A DNA stretch of 64,000 nucleotides, taken from an uncultured Flavobacterium sp. (lineage in GTDB: Bacteria > Bacteroidota > Bacteroidia > Flavobacteriales > Flavobacteriaceae). Where the stretch lies: the NCBI RefSeq assembly GCF_963422545.1, contig NZ_OY730255.1, forward strand, positions 1 through 64,000. Reading direction: 5' to 3'. The translations under genes and the position numbers were made by a program. The notes beneath the pieces are model-generated. The model was not told the origin of the DNA. It saw nothing but the letters and a program-made list of their open reading frames with translations, and ran no database searches. Below are positions 35,792-44,249 of this stretch, one piece after another. Position 1 is the stretch's first letter. Each line of letters begins with the position of its first letter.

Positions 35792-35844
35792 TTCGCCACG
35801 AATTCACGAATTAGTTAAAATATAATTCGTGAATTCGTGGCGAA
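35792..35844. repeat. Intergenic palindromic element with 22-bp perfect arms
   Basis: Arms at 35792-35813 (TTCGCCACGAATTCACGAAT and on) and 35823-35844 are perfect complements around a 9-base loop. A partial word TTTGCCACAGATTAAAAAGAT precedes it at 35771. Same family as 18703, 30335 and 54843. Confidence 0.8.
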
Positions 35845-35897
35845 TATTTTAGAGAGCTAAAAAACTTAGAATCTTAGCATCTCAGAACCTTAGTAAC
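35845..35897. repeat. Word repeat CTTAGAATCTTAGCATCTCAGAAC
   Basis: A short run of CTTAGAAT, CTTAGCATCTCAG, CCTTAGTAACTTAG words lies between the palindrome and the stop of the NagB-LmbE gene. It mirrors the CTGAGATGCTAAG words at 22453-22490. Confidence 0.5.
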
Positions 35898-37826
35898 TTA
35901 GTAGTGCCATCTCACGAAAGCTTCCATCGCAGCATAAGTTGCCAAACCTAATTGTTGGTACAAAGCAGCTGTTTCTGCGTTTCTGTCTTCGGCTCTTTGC
36001 CAAAATTCTCTGGCGTCAGTTCCTTGAAAAACAACTCCGTCTTTTTGAGATTGGTGCTTGAAAATTCCGTGACGTTTTGCTAAAACCTGATCAGGGCTCA
36101 TTGGTACCGCCATTTCGACTTCGTCAATTCCCCATTCCTGCCAAGCTCCACGGTACAACCATAACCAGCAATCATCCATAAATGATTTTGGTTTTAATAT
36201 TTTTACTGCATCAAAAATAGCATCCAGACACACTTTATGCGTTCCGTGTGGATCTGCTAAATCTCCTGCAGCGTATATTTGGTGTGGTTTAATTTTCTCA
36301 ATTAAATCTACTGTAAGCTGAATATCTTCTTTTCCAAGAGGTTTCTTTTCAATAGTTCCGGTTTCATAAAATGGTAATTCCATAAAATGAATCTGATCGT
36401 CTGTTAAACCAACAAAATGACTTGTTGCTCTCGCCTCCCCTTTTCTGATCAATCCTTTAATGTAACGCACTTCAGGAATATCAATTTCGCTATTCTTTTT
36501 ATTTGTTAAAAAAGTAGCTGCTTTTTGGTAAATATCATCTGCTTCAGCACTTTTGATTCCGAATTTCTCATTATAATCAATAACGAATCTTGCAAAACGT
36601 AATGCTTCATCATCCGCTACAGCGATATTTCCAGAAGTTTGATATGCAACATGCACTTCGTGACCTTGCTCTTGCAAACGCATAAAAGTTCCTCCCATAC
36701 TAATGATGTCATCATCAGGGTGCGGGCTAAAAATCAATACACGTTTTCTTGCAGGTTCTGCTCTTTCAGGACGATTTGCATCATCTGAATTTGGTTTTCC
36801 ACCTGGCCAGCCTGTAATTGTATTTTGAAGTTTATTGAATATTTTAATGTTGATGTCGTATGCCGGGCCTGAATCTGCTAACAAATCACTCATTCCGTTC
36901 TCGATATAATCAGCATCTGTAAGCATTAAAATTGGTTTTTTAAGCTGAAGTGCCAATCCTAAAACCGCTTTACGAGTCAATTTATCTGTCCATACTACTT
37001 TTTCTACCAACCAAGGTTTATTGATTCTGGTAAGTTTTGAAGATGCTTCTTTATCTAAAATAAAAACTGCGTTATTATGCTCTTGCAAAAATGAAGCTGG
37101 TACGCGATTCGTAACTTCATCTTCAACTGATCTTTTTACAACATTTGCTTTTCCTTCTCCCCAAGCCAATAAGATTACTCTTTTAGCTTCCATAATTTTT
37201 TTCACTCCAAGCGTGATTGCAGTTCTTGGAGTATTACTTAATCCGAAGAAATCTTTACTTGCAGCAACTCTTGTAATATGATCTAAAGCTACTAAACGAG
37301 TTTTAGAGTTTTGTAACGATCCTGATTCATTAAAACCAATATGTCCGTTACCACCAATTCCAAGAATTTGAAGATCAATTCCGCCCAAAGCTTCGATTTT
37401 TGCTTCATAATCATGGCAATAATCTGCGATTTGTTCTTTTGTTAAAAGTCCATCAGGAACATGAGCGTTTTCAGGTAAAATATCGACATGATCAAACAGT
37501 AATTCTTTCATAAAACGAACATAACTGTTGATAGAATTTGGTTCCATTGGATAATATTCATCCAGGTTAAAACTAATTACGTTCTTAAAACTTAAACCTT
37601 CTTCTTTATGCAAACGTACTAATTCTGCATATAATCCTTTTGGAGAAGAACCAGTTGCAAGACCTAAAATACAAGGCTTGTTTTCTTTTTGTTTGGATTG
37701 AATTAGAGCTGCAATTTCCTGAGCAACCTCTTTTGAAGCATCGTTTGAATTCTCAAAAACAACTGTATTAATGTTTTCGAATCGTTTCTCGAACCCCGTT
37801 GCTTTGTCGATTTTACTTTTTAACAT
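35898..37826 (-). CDS. nagB: Glucosamine-6-phosphate deaminase fused to a PIG-L/LmbE-type deacetylase domain
   Basis: This 642-residue protein joins two enzymes. Residues about 15-290 match NagB, which converts glucosamine-6-phosphate to fructose-6-phosphate and ammonia: LATGSSPKGLYAEL, NLDEYYPM, LGIGGNGHIGFNESGS and ITLGVKKIMEA. Residues about 360-640 match the zinc-dependent PIG-L/LmbE fold with FSPHPDDDIISMGGT and DPHGTHKVC, both metal-site motifs intact. An LmbE deacetylase could supply the deaminase by removing an N-acetyl group, replacing NagA, which is not seen in the window. It is 27 bp after the MFS gene in the leftward arm of the locus. Confidence 0.88.
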   Translation of the reverse strand: MLKSKIDKATGFEKRFENINTVVFENSNDASKEVAQEIAALIQSKQKENKPCILGLATGSSPKGLYAELVRLHKEEGLSFKNVISFNLDEYYPMEPNSINSYVRFMKELLFDHVDILPENAHVPDGLLTKEQIADYCHDYEAKIEALGGIDLQILGIGGNGHIGFNESGSLQNSKTRLVALDHITRVAASKDFFGLSNTPRTAITLGVKKIMEAKRVILLAWGEGKANVVKRSVEDEVTNRVPASFLQEHNNAVFILDKEASSKLTRINKPWLVEKVVWTDKLTRKAVLGLALQLKKPILMLTDADYIENGMSDLLADSGPAYDINIKIFNKLQNTITGWPGGKPNSDDANRPERAEPARKRVLIFSPHPDDDIISMGGTFMRLQEQGHEVHVAYQTSGNIAVADDEALRFARFVIDYNEKFGIKSAEADDIYQKAATFLTNKKNSEIDIPEVRYIKGLIRKGEARATSHFVGLTDDQIHFMELPFYETGTIEKKPLGKEDIQLTVDLIEKIKPHQIYAAGDLADPHGTHKVCLDAIFDAVKILKPKSFMDDCWLWLYRGAWQEWGIDEVEMAVPMSPDQVLAKRHGIFKHQSQKDGVVFQGTDAREFWQRAEDRNAETAALYQQLGLATYAAMEAFVRWHY

Positions 37827-37853
37827 GATATAGTCTTTTATTAATTTCTCTCG

Positions 37854-39233
37854 TTAAATTTTCCAACTTCGGTATTTATGACCTTTTACTGCATAAAAAA
37901 GAATCATTAAATAAGATGGTAACAGCATTAAATATGCAATTTGGTTTCCGCTTTTTGAAATTGCTGCGGTTCCGTTTGCAATATTTGATGCGTTTATGTT
38001 TTCTGTGATCATTCCGTAAAACAAAGGAAAGATTGCTCCTCCAATGATTCCCATAATCAAAATTGCGCTTCCAATTTTAGTATATCCGCCCAAATCTTCC
38101 AATGCCATTGGCCAGATTGCGGGCCAGCAAAGTGCATTTGCCAAACCAAGTAATGCTACTAAAAGCAATACAATTGGCAAATTTGGAATTCCAGGCAACT
38201 GGATCATTATTTTTGGCGAAATCAAAACTATTGCTGATACCAAAATTAAACCTAAAACTCCTGACGCCTTCAGGGCTGTAACTTGCGATACATATTTAGG
38301 TATTAAAGTAATTCCTAATATATAACCCACAACCATTGCTGACATTGTGAAAGAGGTTAATTTTAAATAAAAGTTTCCTTCGGTTCCATAAACTCCCAAT
38401 TCTTTTCCGAAACCTCCAATAGAATCTCCGGCTAAAACTTCGGCAGCTAAATAAAGCATTAAAGTGATTACGCCTAAAACCAATTGCGGACGTCTGAATG
38501 CGTTTCTGATTTGCTTAAAAATACTTAAATGCATTACACTTCCGTCTTCATCCAAATCGATTTCCGGCAATGGCGATAGCTTTACTAATAGTGCCAAAAC
38601 CATAATAATCAATCCCATATAAAGATATGGTCTTTGCAATTGTAATGCAAGAGAATTTAAGGCATTTGTTTTTGAAACTGAATCCAGTAACGCAATTTTA
38701 TCTGCTGTAAACTCCTGCATATTCGACAAAACCAAAGCTGTCAATATAAGTGGTGCTACAAATCCAGCTAATTTATTTGCAATTCCTAAAACACTAATTC
38801 TCGCAGCTGCACTTTCTCTTGGACCAATTACAACTACATACGGATTGGCTGCCGTTTGTAAAATTGCCAAACCGGTTCCCATAACAAATAATGCAATTAA
38901 AAACTGTATAAAAGTTCTGCTCTCGGCCGCCGGATAAAACATGAATGCTCCTGCCGCAATGATTAATAATCCTAATGAAATACCATTTTTGTAGCCTACT
39001 TTTTCAATTACCCAGGACGATGGAACTGCCATTACAAAATATGCGATGTAAAAAGCAAAAGTTACAAAATAAGCCTGAGAAGAGGTCAACTCACATGCCA
39101 GTTGAAAAAATGGAATTAAAGGTCCGTTTAACCAGGTTACAAAACCCAGAATAAAAAATAATGCAGTTAAGATTACCATCGGAATAATAGTACTCCTTTT
39201 GTCTATATGTAATGCACTTTCAATGTTTGACAT
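37854..39233 (-). CDS. Sugar MFS transporter (FucP/NagP-like)
   Basis: This 459-residue protein has twelve hydrophobic helices. The FucP-type features include GFVTWLNGPLIPFFQLACEL near the N-terminus, AYFVMAVPSSWVIEKVGYKNGI, TAANPYVVVIGP and ALCWPAIWPMALEDLG. This group brings fucose, glucose/galactose or N-acetylglucosamine across the inner membrane by proton symport. With NagB-LmbE next to it, an amino sugar such as GlcNAc is the likely substrate (inference). A TATATTTG element lies 72 bp upstream, so it may also have its own promoter. Confidence 0.85.
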   Translation of the reverse strand: MSNIESALHIDKRSTIIPMVILTALFFILGFVTWLNGPLIPFFQLACELTSSQAYFVTFAFYIAYFVMAVPSSWVIEKVGYKNGISLGLLIIAAGAFMFYPAAESRTFIQFLIALFVMGTGLAILQTAANPYVVVIGPRESAAARISVLGIANKLAGFVAPLILTALVLSNMQEFTADKIALLDSVSKTNALNSLALQLQRPYLYMGLIIMVLALLVKLSPLPEIDLDEDGSVMHLSIFKQIRNAFRRPQLVLGVITLMLYLAAEVLAGDSIGGFGKELGVYGTEGNFYLKLTSFTMSAMVVGYILGITLIPKYVSQVTALKASGVLGLILVSAIVLISPKIMIQLPGIPNLPIVLLLVALLGLANALCWPAIWPMALEDLGGYTKIGSAILIMGIIGGAIFPLFYGMITENINASNIANGTAAISKSGNQIAYLMLLPSYLMILFYAVKGHKYRSWKI

Positions 39234-39305
39234 AATACTTTTGGTTGATTGTTAATAGATTAGTAGTGGTTTTATCAATCTAAAATAACAGCAACTCCTT
39301 TTTTG

Positions 39306-39313
39306 CAAATATA
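39306..39313 (-). promoter_or_regulatory. Putative -7 element TATATTTG for the MFS-nagB pair
   Basis: Minus-strand TATATTTG matches TAnnTTTG in the 189-bp gap between the nucleotidyltransferase and MFS genes. It may give internal expression of the last two genes of this arm. Confidence 0.4.
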
Positions 39314-39422
39314 TCGCAATTAAAATACAGGCTAATGCATTTTTTTTGCAATTTTAAAACAAAAATAGTCTAATAAGTTATACTTATCCGTAAATTAGAT
39401 ATCAATTTTTTGTTAATTTTTT

Positions 39423-40298
39423 TTAAGCTTCCCAGTCCAAAACCGGATAATATTGTTGCAGATATGCTTTAACATCTGCAATATCTTCTTTTGCTGTTAG
39501 ATCCGGAACGTGCTCTGAAAACGGAATCCCCAAGGTTGTATTCGGGTTTTCTTTTACCGAATTTAAAAGTACTGTAGGCAATTCTTTTTCATCTCTTTCA
39601 GGATGAACCGGACAATTTTTAAGATGTGTATATAAAGTACTTCCGTTAAATTTAAAAGCATTCATACTTACTCTTATTTTACCTTCAATATCCTTATAAT
39701 CATTTAAAACATCTTCAGAAGGTTTTTCTAAAATATCTAATAATTGATTGTTTTTGTCCAATTTAGCGATGGCAAAACGCGAAATTCTTTCTGATGGAAA
39801 CTCCAACGCATCACGATCGTAAGCAATAAAAGCATTTGGACTATTGGTTTCTCGTAGCGCCAATAAGGCTTCTGTTGAATATAAATTATCACTATTACAA
39901 ACCGAATATTGCTGAGTATTTAATTCCGGGAATTGTTCTACTGCCTGAAATAAAGCATCGGCAGTGCCAAATGGTTTTATACGTCCTTCCGGAATATACT
40001 GTACGGCAAATGAAATGTTGAGTCCGTGAAAATCATTGTTGACATTTTGGCTTCCGTAAAACTCTTTAAACAACTCTCCTTGTTCCCCAATAATAATGTA
40101 GATATTTTTATATCCTGCTTTCCTGGCATTCAATAAAAGGTAATCTAATAATGGTCTTCCGCTTGCGCCAACGCCTATTAAACCTTTACTTCTTTCGTTT
40201 GCCTGAGCAATTTCTTCGGGAGATAAATTATCTAAAACCGCTTCTTTTTTCATACGGGAGGATGCTCCACCCGCAAGAATAACTAAATTGTTGTGCAT
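39423..40298 (-). CDS. Sugar-phosphate nucleotidyltransferase-like protein
   Basis: This 291-residue protein has the nucleotidyltransferase start LVILAGGASSRMKK (residues 5-18), GRPLLDYLLLNARKAGYKNI, a PFGTADALFQA substrate loop and CNSDNLYS for the metal-binding Asp. The fold joins a sugar-1-phosphate with an NTP. The usual GxGTRxxP loop is replaced by GGASSRMKK, so the exact substrate is open. It follows the GHMP kinase by 9 bp, suggesting that the kinase supplies its sugar-1-phosphate. Confidence 0.75.
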   Translation of the reverse strand: MHNNLVILAGGASSRMKKEAVLDNLSPEEIAQANERSKGLIGVGASGRPLLDYLLLNARKAGYKNIYIIIGEQGELFKEFYGSQNVNNDFHGLNISFAVQYIPEGRIKPFGTADALFQAVEQFPELNTQQYSVCNSDNLYSTEALLALRETNSPNAFIAYDRDALEFPSERISRFAIAKLDKNNQLLDILEKPSEDVLNDYKDIEGKIRVSMNAFKFNGSTLYTHLKNCPVHPERDEKELPTVLLNSVKENPNTTLGIPFSEHVPDLTAKEDIADVKAYLQQYYPVLDWEA

Positions 40299-40307
40299 AC
40301 TTATTTT

Positions 40308-41399
40308 TTAAATTTCAATATTTTCTATAATTCTCACACCGGGATCTACAGATACGGCATAAGCTTCCTGAGCGCCGGCTTTTAAAATAGCTTCGATTAC
40401 CAAATTCTCTTTTTTAGGATCAGCAATTACCACAATACTTCCGCCTCCGCCTGAGCCAACAATTTTAGCTCCATAAGCACCGGCACGCAAAGCCGCATTT
40501 ATCATATCATCAATTCTTGGAACTGTAATTTTTAATAAATCACGCAAAACTTCATGATGCTGATTCATTAATTCTCCAATTTTTTTAAGGTCTAAAACCG
40601 GTTTTTCGAACTCTTTTAAAGCTTCTTTGGTATAATGATAATTTTTTAGCGCCGCTTCAAAAAACGGAATCAAACGGTCCGGGACACAATTTCTATAACG
40701 ATCTAAATCTTCAATTTCAGAAGTATTTAAATCAAAATTTGGAAAATTCTGCTTCACAATATCTATTGCGATTAAAGCGTTTCCTTTAATTTCACCAAGT
40801 AATCCAATCGTTTCTTTTGGAACACCGGAAACTCCTGTAATTAAACCTTTTAATTCTGTTCCGATAATTTTGTACGAAAAAGGATCTTTTGTATTTATAA
40901 AAACAATATTCCCTACTCCAATACTAAAATGATCCATCATTCCGCCCGGTTCTCCGTGTTCTAAAACTTCGGATTCGTATCCGATTTTTGAAATAAACTC
41001 TGGCGTTACTTCATTATCAACTCCAAAAGCGGTAATCAAAAAACGAATCCACGCCATTAATAAGGCAGATGAACTTGATGTTCCCGAATTAATTGGAATA
41101 TCACCTGTAATTGTAATATTGTAACCTACATTGGGCACGCAACCATATCTGCGCAATACTCGCAATGACGAAGCAAAATAATCTCTGGATTCTAATGTAT
41201 CAAAAGTTGCCTCAATATCGATGATACGGATTTCGCCAATATCGATCATATTCAGAACAAATGTATGTGTGTCATTTTGTTCGGCAGTTAGTTTAATATT
41301 TCTATCGATTGCACAGGCTATAACCGGCAATCCTAAATAATCCTGATGATCTCCAAAGAGACAAGTCCGGCCTGGGGCTAATGAAGTAATTTTTTTCAC
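40308..41399 (-). CDS. GHMP-family sugar kinase (galactokinase / N-acetylhexosamine kinase-like)
   Basis: This 363-residue cytosolic kinase shows the three GHMP motifs: a galactokinase-like PGRTCLFGDHQDYLGLPV (residues 9-26), the ATP-binding PINSGTSSSSALLMAW (about 104-119) and KIVGSGGGGSIVV near the C-terminus. This family phosphorylates sugars at C-1, including galactose and N-acetylhexosamines. It is the first gene of the leftward arm, and the shared regulatory cassette lies 90 bp upstream. With the nucleotidyltransferase it could channel galactose or N-acetylgalactosamine released by the hydrolases of the rightward arm. Confidence 0.8.
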   Translation of the reverse strand: MKKITSLAPGRTCLFGDHQDYLGLPVIACAIDRNIKLTAEQNDTHTFVLNMIDIGEIRIIDIEATFDTLESRDYFASSLRVLRRYGCVPNVGYNITITGDIPINSGTSSSSALLMAWIRFLITAFGVDNEVTPEFISKIGYESEVLEHGEPGGMMDHFSIGVGNIVFINTKDPFSYKIIGTELKGLITGVSGVPKETIGLLGEIKGNALIAIDIVKQNFPNFDLNTSEIEDLDRYRNCVPDRLIPFFEAALKNYHYTKEALKEFEKPVLDLKKIGELMNQHHEVLRDLLKITVPRIDDMINAALRAGAYGAKIVGSGGGGSIVVIADPKKENLVIEAILKAGAQEAYAVSVDPGVRIIENIEI

Positions 41400-41488
41400 T
41401 TGAAAATTATATAATAAAACACTGTTATTCAGGTAATTACAATGCTAATTGGTTAAGAATTTATTTTAGTTTTCTGGTTTTAATTCTA

Positions 41489-41571
41489 CGAAACTATAGA
41501 TTATATTTTTATAAAACAAGAAAAAAATAAAAAATGTGCTCGAACACACTAAATAAATGTTCTCGAGCACA
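41489..41571 (-). promoter_or_regulatory. Regulatory cassette, copy 1: promoter plus two LacI-type operators
   Basis: Two 14-bp near-palindromes, TGTGCTCGAACACA (41535-41548) and TGTTCTCGAGCACA (41558-41571), lie 23 bp apart centre to centre. Adjacent, on the minus strand, TTG (41517-41519) and TAGTTTCG (41489-41496, one mismatch to TAnnTTTG) are spaced 20 bp and point to the GHMP kinase. The 32 bases at 41489-41520 are identical to copy 2 (43971-44002) in inverted orientation. The operators lie upstream of the -33 element. Confidence 0.85.
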
Positions 41572-41617
41572 CTAAATAAATCTTACAGAATTTTTAAATT
41601 AATTAAATCAAAGTTTC

Positions 41618-41625
41618 TATATTTG
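41618..41625 (+). promoter_or_regulatory. Putative -7 element TATATTTG of the LacI-type gene
   Basis: TATATTTG matches the consensus and ends only 5 bp before the ATG at 41631, which would give a leaderless or nearly leaderless mRNA. Confidence 0.45.
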
Positions 41626-41630
41626 CTTAT

Positions 41631-42671
41631 ATGGATAAAAAGTACACAATTAAGGATATAGCAAAAATGGCTGGAGTTTCTAAGGGAACTGTTGATCGCG
41701 TTTTGCACAACAGAGGAAAAGTATCTCCAACGGCTTTAGAGAAAATAAACGAAGTTTTGAACGTTATTGATTATCAGCCCAACTTAATTGCGCGAAATTT
41801 AAAAAACACAAAAGTTTACAGAATTTGTGTTTTACTTCCTGATCCTGAAATTGACTCTTACTGGCTTCCTTGTGTAAACGGAATTCAGGAAGCAATAACG
41901 GAGTTTAAAGCTTATAGTGTAGTTATTGAAACACACTATTTTAATCCGGAAAGCACCAAATCATTTTTAAGTACAAACGAAAACATAATCAAGAAATCTC
42001 CTGATGCTGTCTTGATTGCTCCTTTGTTTCATAAGGAAACTTTGGAAATAGTGAAACAATATGACGAATTGAATATTATAGTGAATACGTTTAATAATCA
42101 AATCGAAGGCGAATCTATTAAAAGTTTTGTTGGACAGGATTTATATAAAAGTGGTCGCGTGGCTGCCAGTTTAATGAACCTGATTTTGAGCGATGGTCAA
42201 ATTGCAATTATACATATTGACGAAAGTCTTAAAAATGCAGTTCACATGCAGGAAAAAGAAAAAGGTTTTAGAAATTATTTCAATGAGAAAAAGATTTCGG
42301 GTTTTTCACTGACCACTCTAAAACTAAAACACCCAAATGTTGAAACTAAATTTTCGGCTTTTCTGGAGGAGAATCCAAATTTGAAAGGAATTTTTATTAC
42401 GACTTCAAAAGCATACCAAATTGCCTCTATTCTATCTTCTGCAAAAGATAAAAAGATTGCGATTATTGGTTACGATTTGGTCGAAAAAAATGTAAACTTC
42501 TTAAATCAGGGATTGGTTCATTTTTTAATTCACCAAAATCAAAAAAGACAAGCTTATCTTGGAGTCAGTACTTTAGTAGAGCATTTTTTATTCCGCAAAG
42601 ATATTCCTGAAACAATTTTACTTCCTATTGATATTATCAATGTGGAGAATGCTTCGTTTTATGTTTCTTAG
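41631..42671 (+). CDS. LacI-family transcriptional regulator
   Basis: This 346-residue protein has the LacI helix-turn-helix at residues 5-30 (TIKDIAKMAGVSKGTVDRVL) with hinge helix NLIARNLK, and a periplasmic-binding-protein-like effector domain from residue 60. It diverges from the GHMP kinase gene. The paired TCGA-centred palindromes next to it and upstream of SusC are its likely targets, since LacI proteins bind such 14-16-bp palindromes. Effector residues suggest a sugar (SYWLPCVNGIQEA, VGQDLYKSGRVAASLM), but its identity cannot be read. Confidence 0.9.
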   Translation: MDKKYTIKDIAKMAGVSKGTVDRVLHNRGKVSPTALEKINEVLNVIDYQPNLIARNLKNTKVYRICVLLPDPEIDSYWLPCVNGIQEAITEFKAYSVVIETHYFNPESTKSFLSTNENIIKKSPDAVLIAPLFHKETLEIVKQYDELNIIVNTFNNQIEGESIKSFVGQDLYKSGRVAASLMNLILSDGQIAIIHIDESLKNAVHMQEKEKGFRNYFNEKKISGFSLTTLKLKHPNVETKFSAFLEENPNLKGIFITTSKAYQIASILSSAKDKKIAIIGYDLVEKNVNFLNQGLVHFLIHQNQKRQAYLGVSTLVEHFLFRKDIPETILLPIDIINVENASFYVS

Positions 42672-42897
42672 TCGGGAGTTTGCCACAAAGGCACAAAGAC
42701 GCTAAGTTTATAAATGGCACACAGTTTTATCTGTGATTAAAGAATGGCACGCTGATTTGGCGGATTGAACAGATTTACACAGATTTCTTTTTATTAAAAC
42801 TTGCGTTTAAAAAAAAACGGCGACAACCCGCTCAATCAGTTTAATCCGTGGGCAAAACCTTTGAACCTTTGCACCTCCGAACCTTTGCCTCCTCTTT
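42672..42897. repeat. Intergenic repeats between the regulator and the CBM9-like gene
   Basis: This 226-bp gap contains GCCACAAAGGCACAAAGAC, a weak inverted pair (GGCGGATTGAACAGATTTAC against AATCAGTTTAATCCGTGGGC), and the words AACCTTTGAACCTTTGCAC and CCGAACCTTTGCC. No gene is visible. It belongs to the dispersed repeat families of the window. Confidence 0.5.
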
Positions 42898-43536
42898 TCA
42901 TCTCATTAAAATAAATTTTCCAAAAGAAGAAGCGATATGGAAATTAGGTGTTTCGGTATTGGGATTTACCCACGAAATCCAGGTTGCATCATATTGCAGA
43001 TTTTCGACCAGAGAAAACTTTGCTCTAAAAACTCCTGTTTCGATTGTATTGTTCTGAATTAGATTTAGATCATTTAATGACTGAATACTAATTCTGCCTT
43101 CGACAGTAAATGAAATTTCATCTTTTGAGGCTTTTACATCTATATCCTTTTTAGGCCATTTCCAATTAAAATCGAAATCTTTGTTTGGTCGCGCTTCGAA
43201 ATCCATTATTCTGGCCGCAGTATCCATTTCGAGGCAGTAATAAGGATTTAAAGAATCATTTGAGCGAAAAAAGAGTTCGACCCTGTCTGAATTTCCGATG
43301 CTCTCAAAACTATCGTCTTTTCGATCTCTATAAATGTCATTATCAAAAACCCTGAAATTAAAAAAGAGATTTTCAAGATCCCAAAGTGCTCTAAATTCTA
43401 TTTTAGAAAAAGAGTCATTTTTCCAGGGTGAAGAAAAATCAGTCAGACAATTTGCTTTTTCCCACAAAGCCGAATCTAAAATTTCATTTAAACTTTTCTG
43501 CTTTTTATCTATTAAAACTACCTGATATTCTTTCAC
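42898..43536 (-). CDS. Carbohydrate-binding family 9-like protein without signal peptide
   Basis: This 212-residue protein has a beta-sandwich pattern seen in CBM9-like domains: ALWEKANCLTDFSSPW, FRALWDLENLFFNFRVFD, DRVELFFRSND, FTVEGRISIQSLNDL and FRAKFSLVE. CBM9 domains bind sugar chain ends, and similar stand-alone proteins accompany PULs. It starts MKEYQVVLIDKK with no signal peptide, so it would be cytosolic. It sits between the regulator and SusC on the opposite strand to both. A sugar-sensing or storage role is possible but not supported further. Confidence 0.6.
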   Translation of the reverse strand: MKEYQVVLIDKKQKSLNEILDSALWEKANCLTDFSSPWKNDSFSKIEFRALWDLENLFFNFRVFDNDIYRDRKDDSFESIGNSDRVELFFRSNDSLNPYYCLEMDTAARIMDFEARPNKDFDFNWKWPKKDIDVKASKDEISFTVEGRISIQSLNDLNLIQNNTIETGVFRAKFSLVENLQYDATWISWVNPNTETPNFHIASSFGKFILMR

Positions 43537-43918
43537 AATTTTGACTCTTAAATTTTGTTAATTTTTTACTTTTCCTAAAATTGAAAATACTCTAAAATAC
43601 AGCTCTCCTTTTAGACCTTTTTATGAAGGACCAATATAGTTCAAAATCCACAAAAAAGGCAGCTTCTTTTTTAATAAAATAAAATCAGTAAAAATTACTT
43701 TTTCTGTTAAATAAATCCATAAGAAAATCCTGTTTAATTATTATAAATTCAATATCGTAATTACGAAATTCACAAGATTTCATACAAACAATAATTATTA
43801 TCCATACAAACAACAATTTAATATAAAATAACCTCAAATATAGAAGGACTTTTATTACTAGGATATTTTATGCAAATCACATCATTTTATGTCAAAAAAA
43901 ACGTTTTGCATAATTTTA

Positions 43919-44002
43919 TGTGCTCGAGAACATAAATTTTGTGTGTTCGAGCACATTTTTTCTGTTTTTTCTTGTTTTATAAAAATATAATCTATAGTTT
44001 CG
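43919..44002 (+). promoter_or_regulatory. Regulatory cassette, copy 2: two operators and promoter of the susC operon
   Basis: TGTGCTCGAGAACA (43919-43932) and TGTGTTCGAGCACA (43942-43955) are 23 bp apart, followed by TTG (43972-43974) and TAGTTTCG (43995-44002) with a 20-bp spacer. The block is the reverse complement of copy 1, with 32 identical bases and the same operator spacing. It points toward susC. Confidence 0.85.
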
Positions 44003-44249
44003 TCAGAGATTAATCTTAAAACTAAGTTAATTAAGGAATTTTTTAAGCGTTTTTGACAGCAAAAAATGGGAGAAAAGTCGATAAAACTGCCCTTGAATAA
44101 AGCGAAAATGAAACGACTTTTTTAGAAAGAAAATAACTCACTTTAAAAACCAAATAAGAAAGACGAAATGAATTTTAAGATTAAAAAAGAAATCTAAAAC
44201 CTACAAACAAGAAAAAAGAAATTAATCATTAACCAAAACCAATTTTAGT
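44003..44249 (+). other. Long susC leader with terminator-like hairpin
   Basis: About 240 bases separate the proposed promoter from the susC ATG. They include AAAAGTCG (44073-44080) and CGACTTTTTT (44114-44123), an 8-bp stem with a 33-base loop and T-run that could attenuate transcription. No small ORF or known riboswitch was recognised. The gap upstream of the cassette (43537-43918) is AT-rich and shows only a duplicated CATACAAACAA word near 43782 and 43802. Confidence 0.4.
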
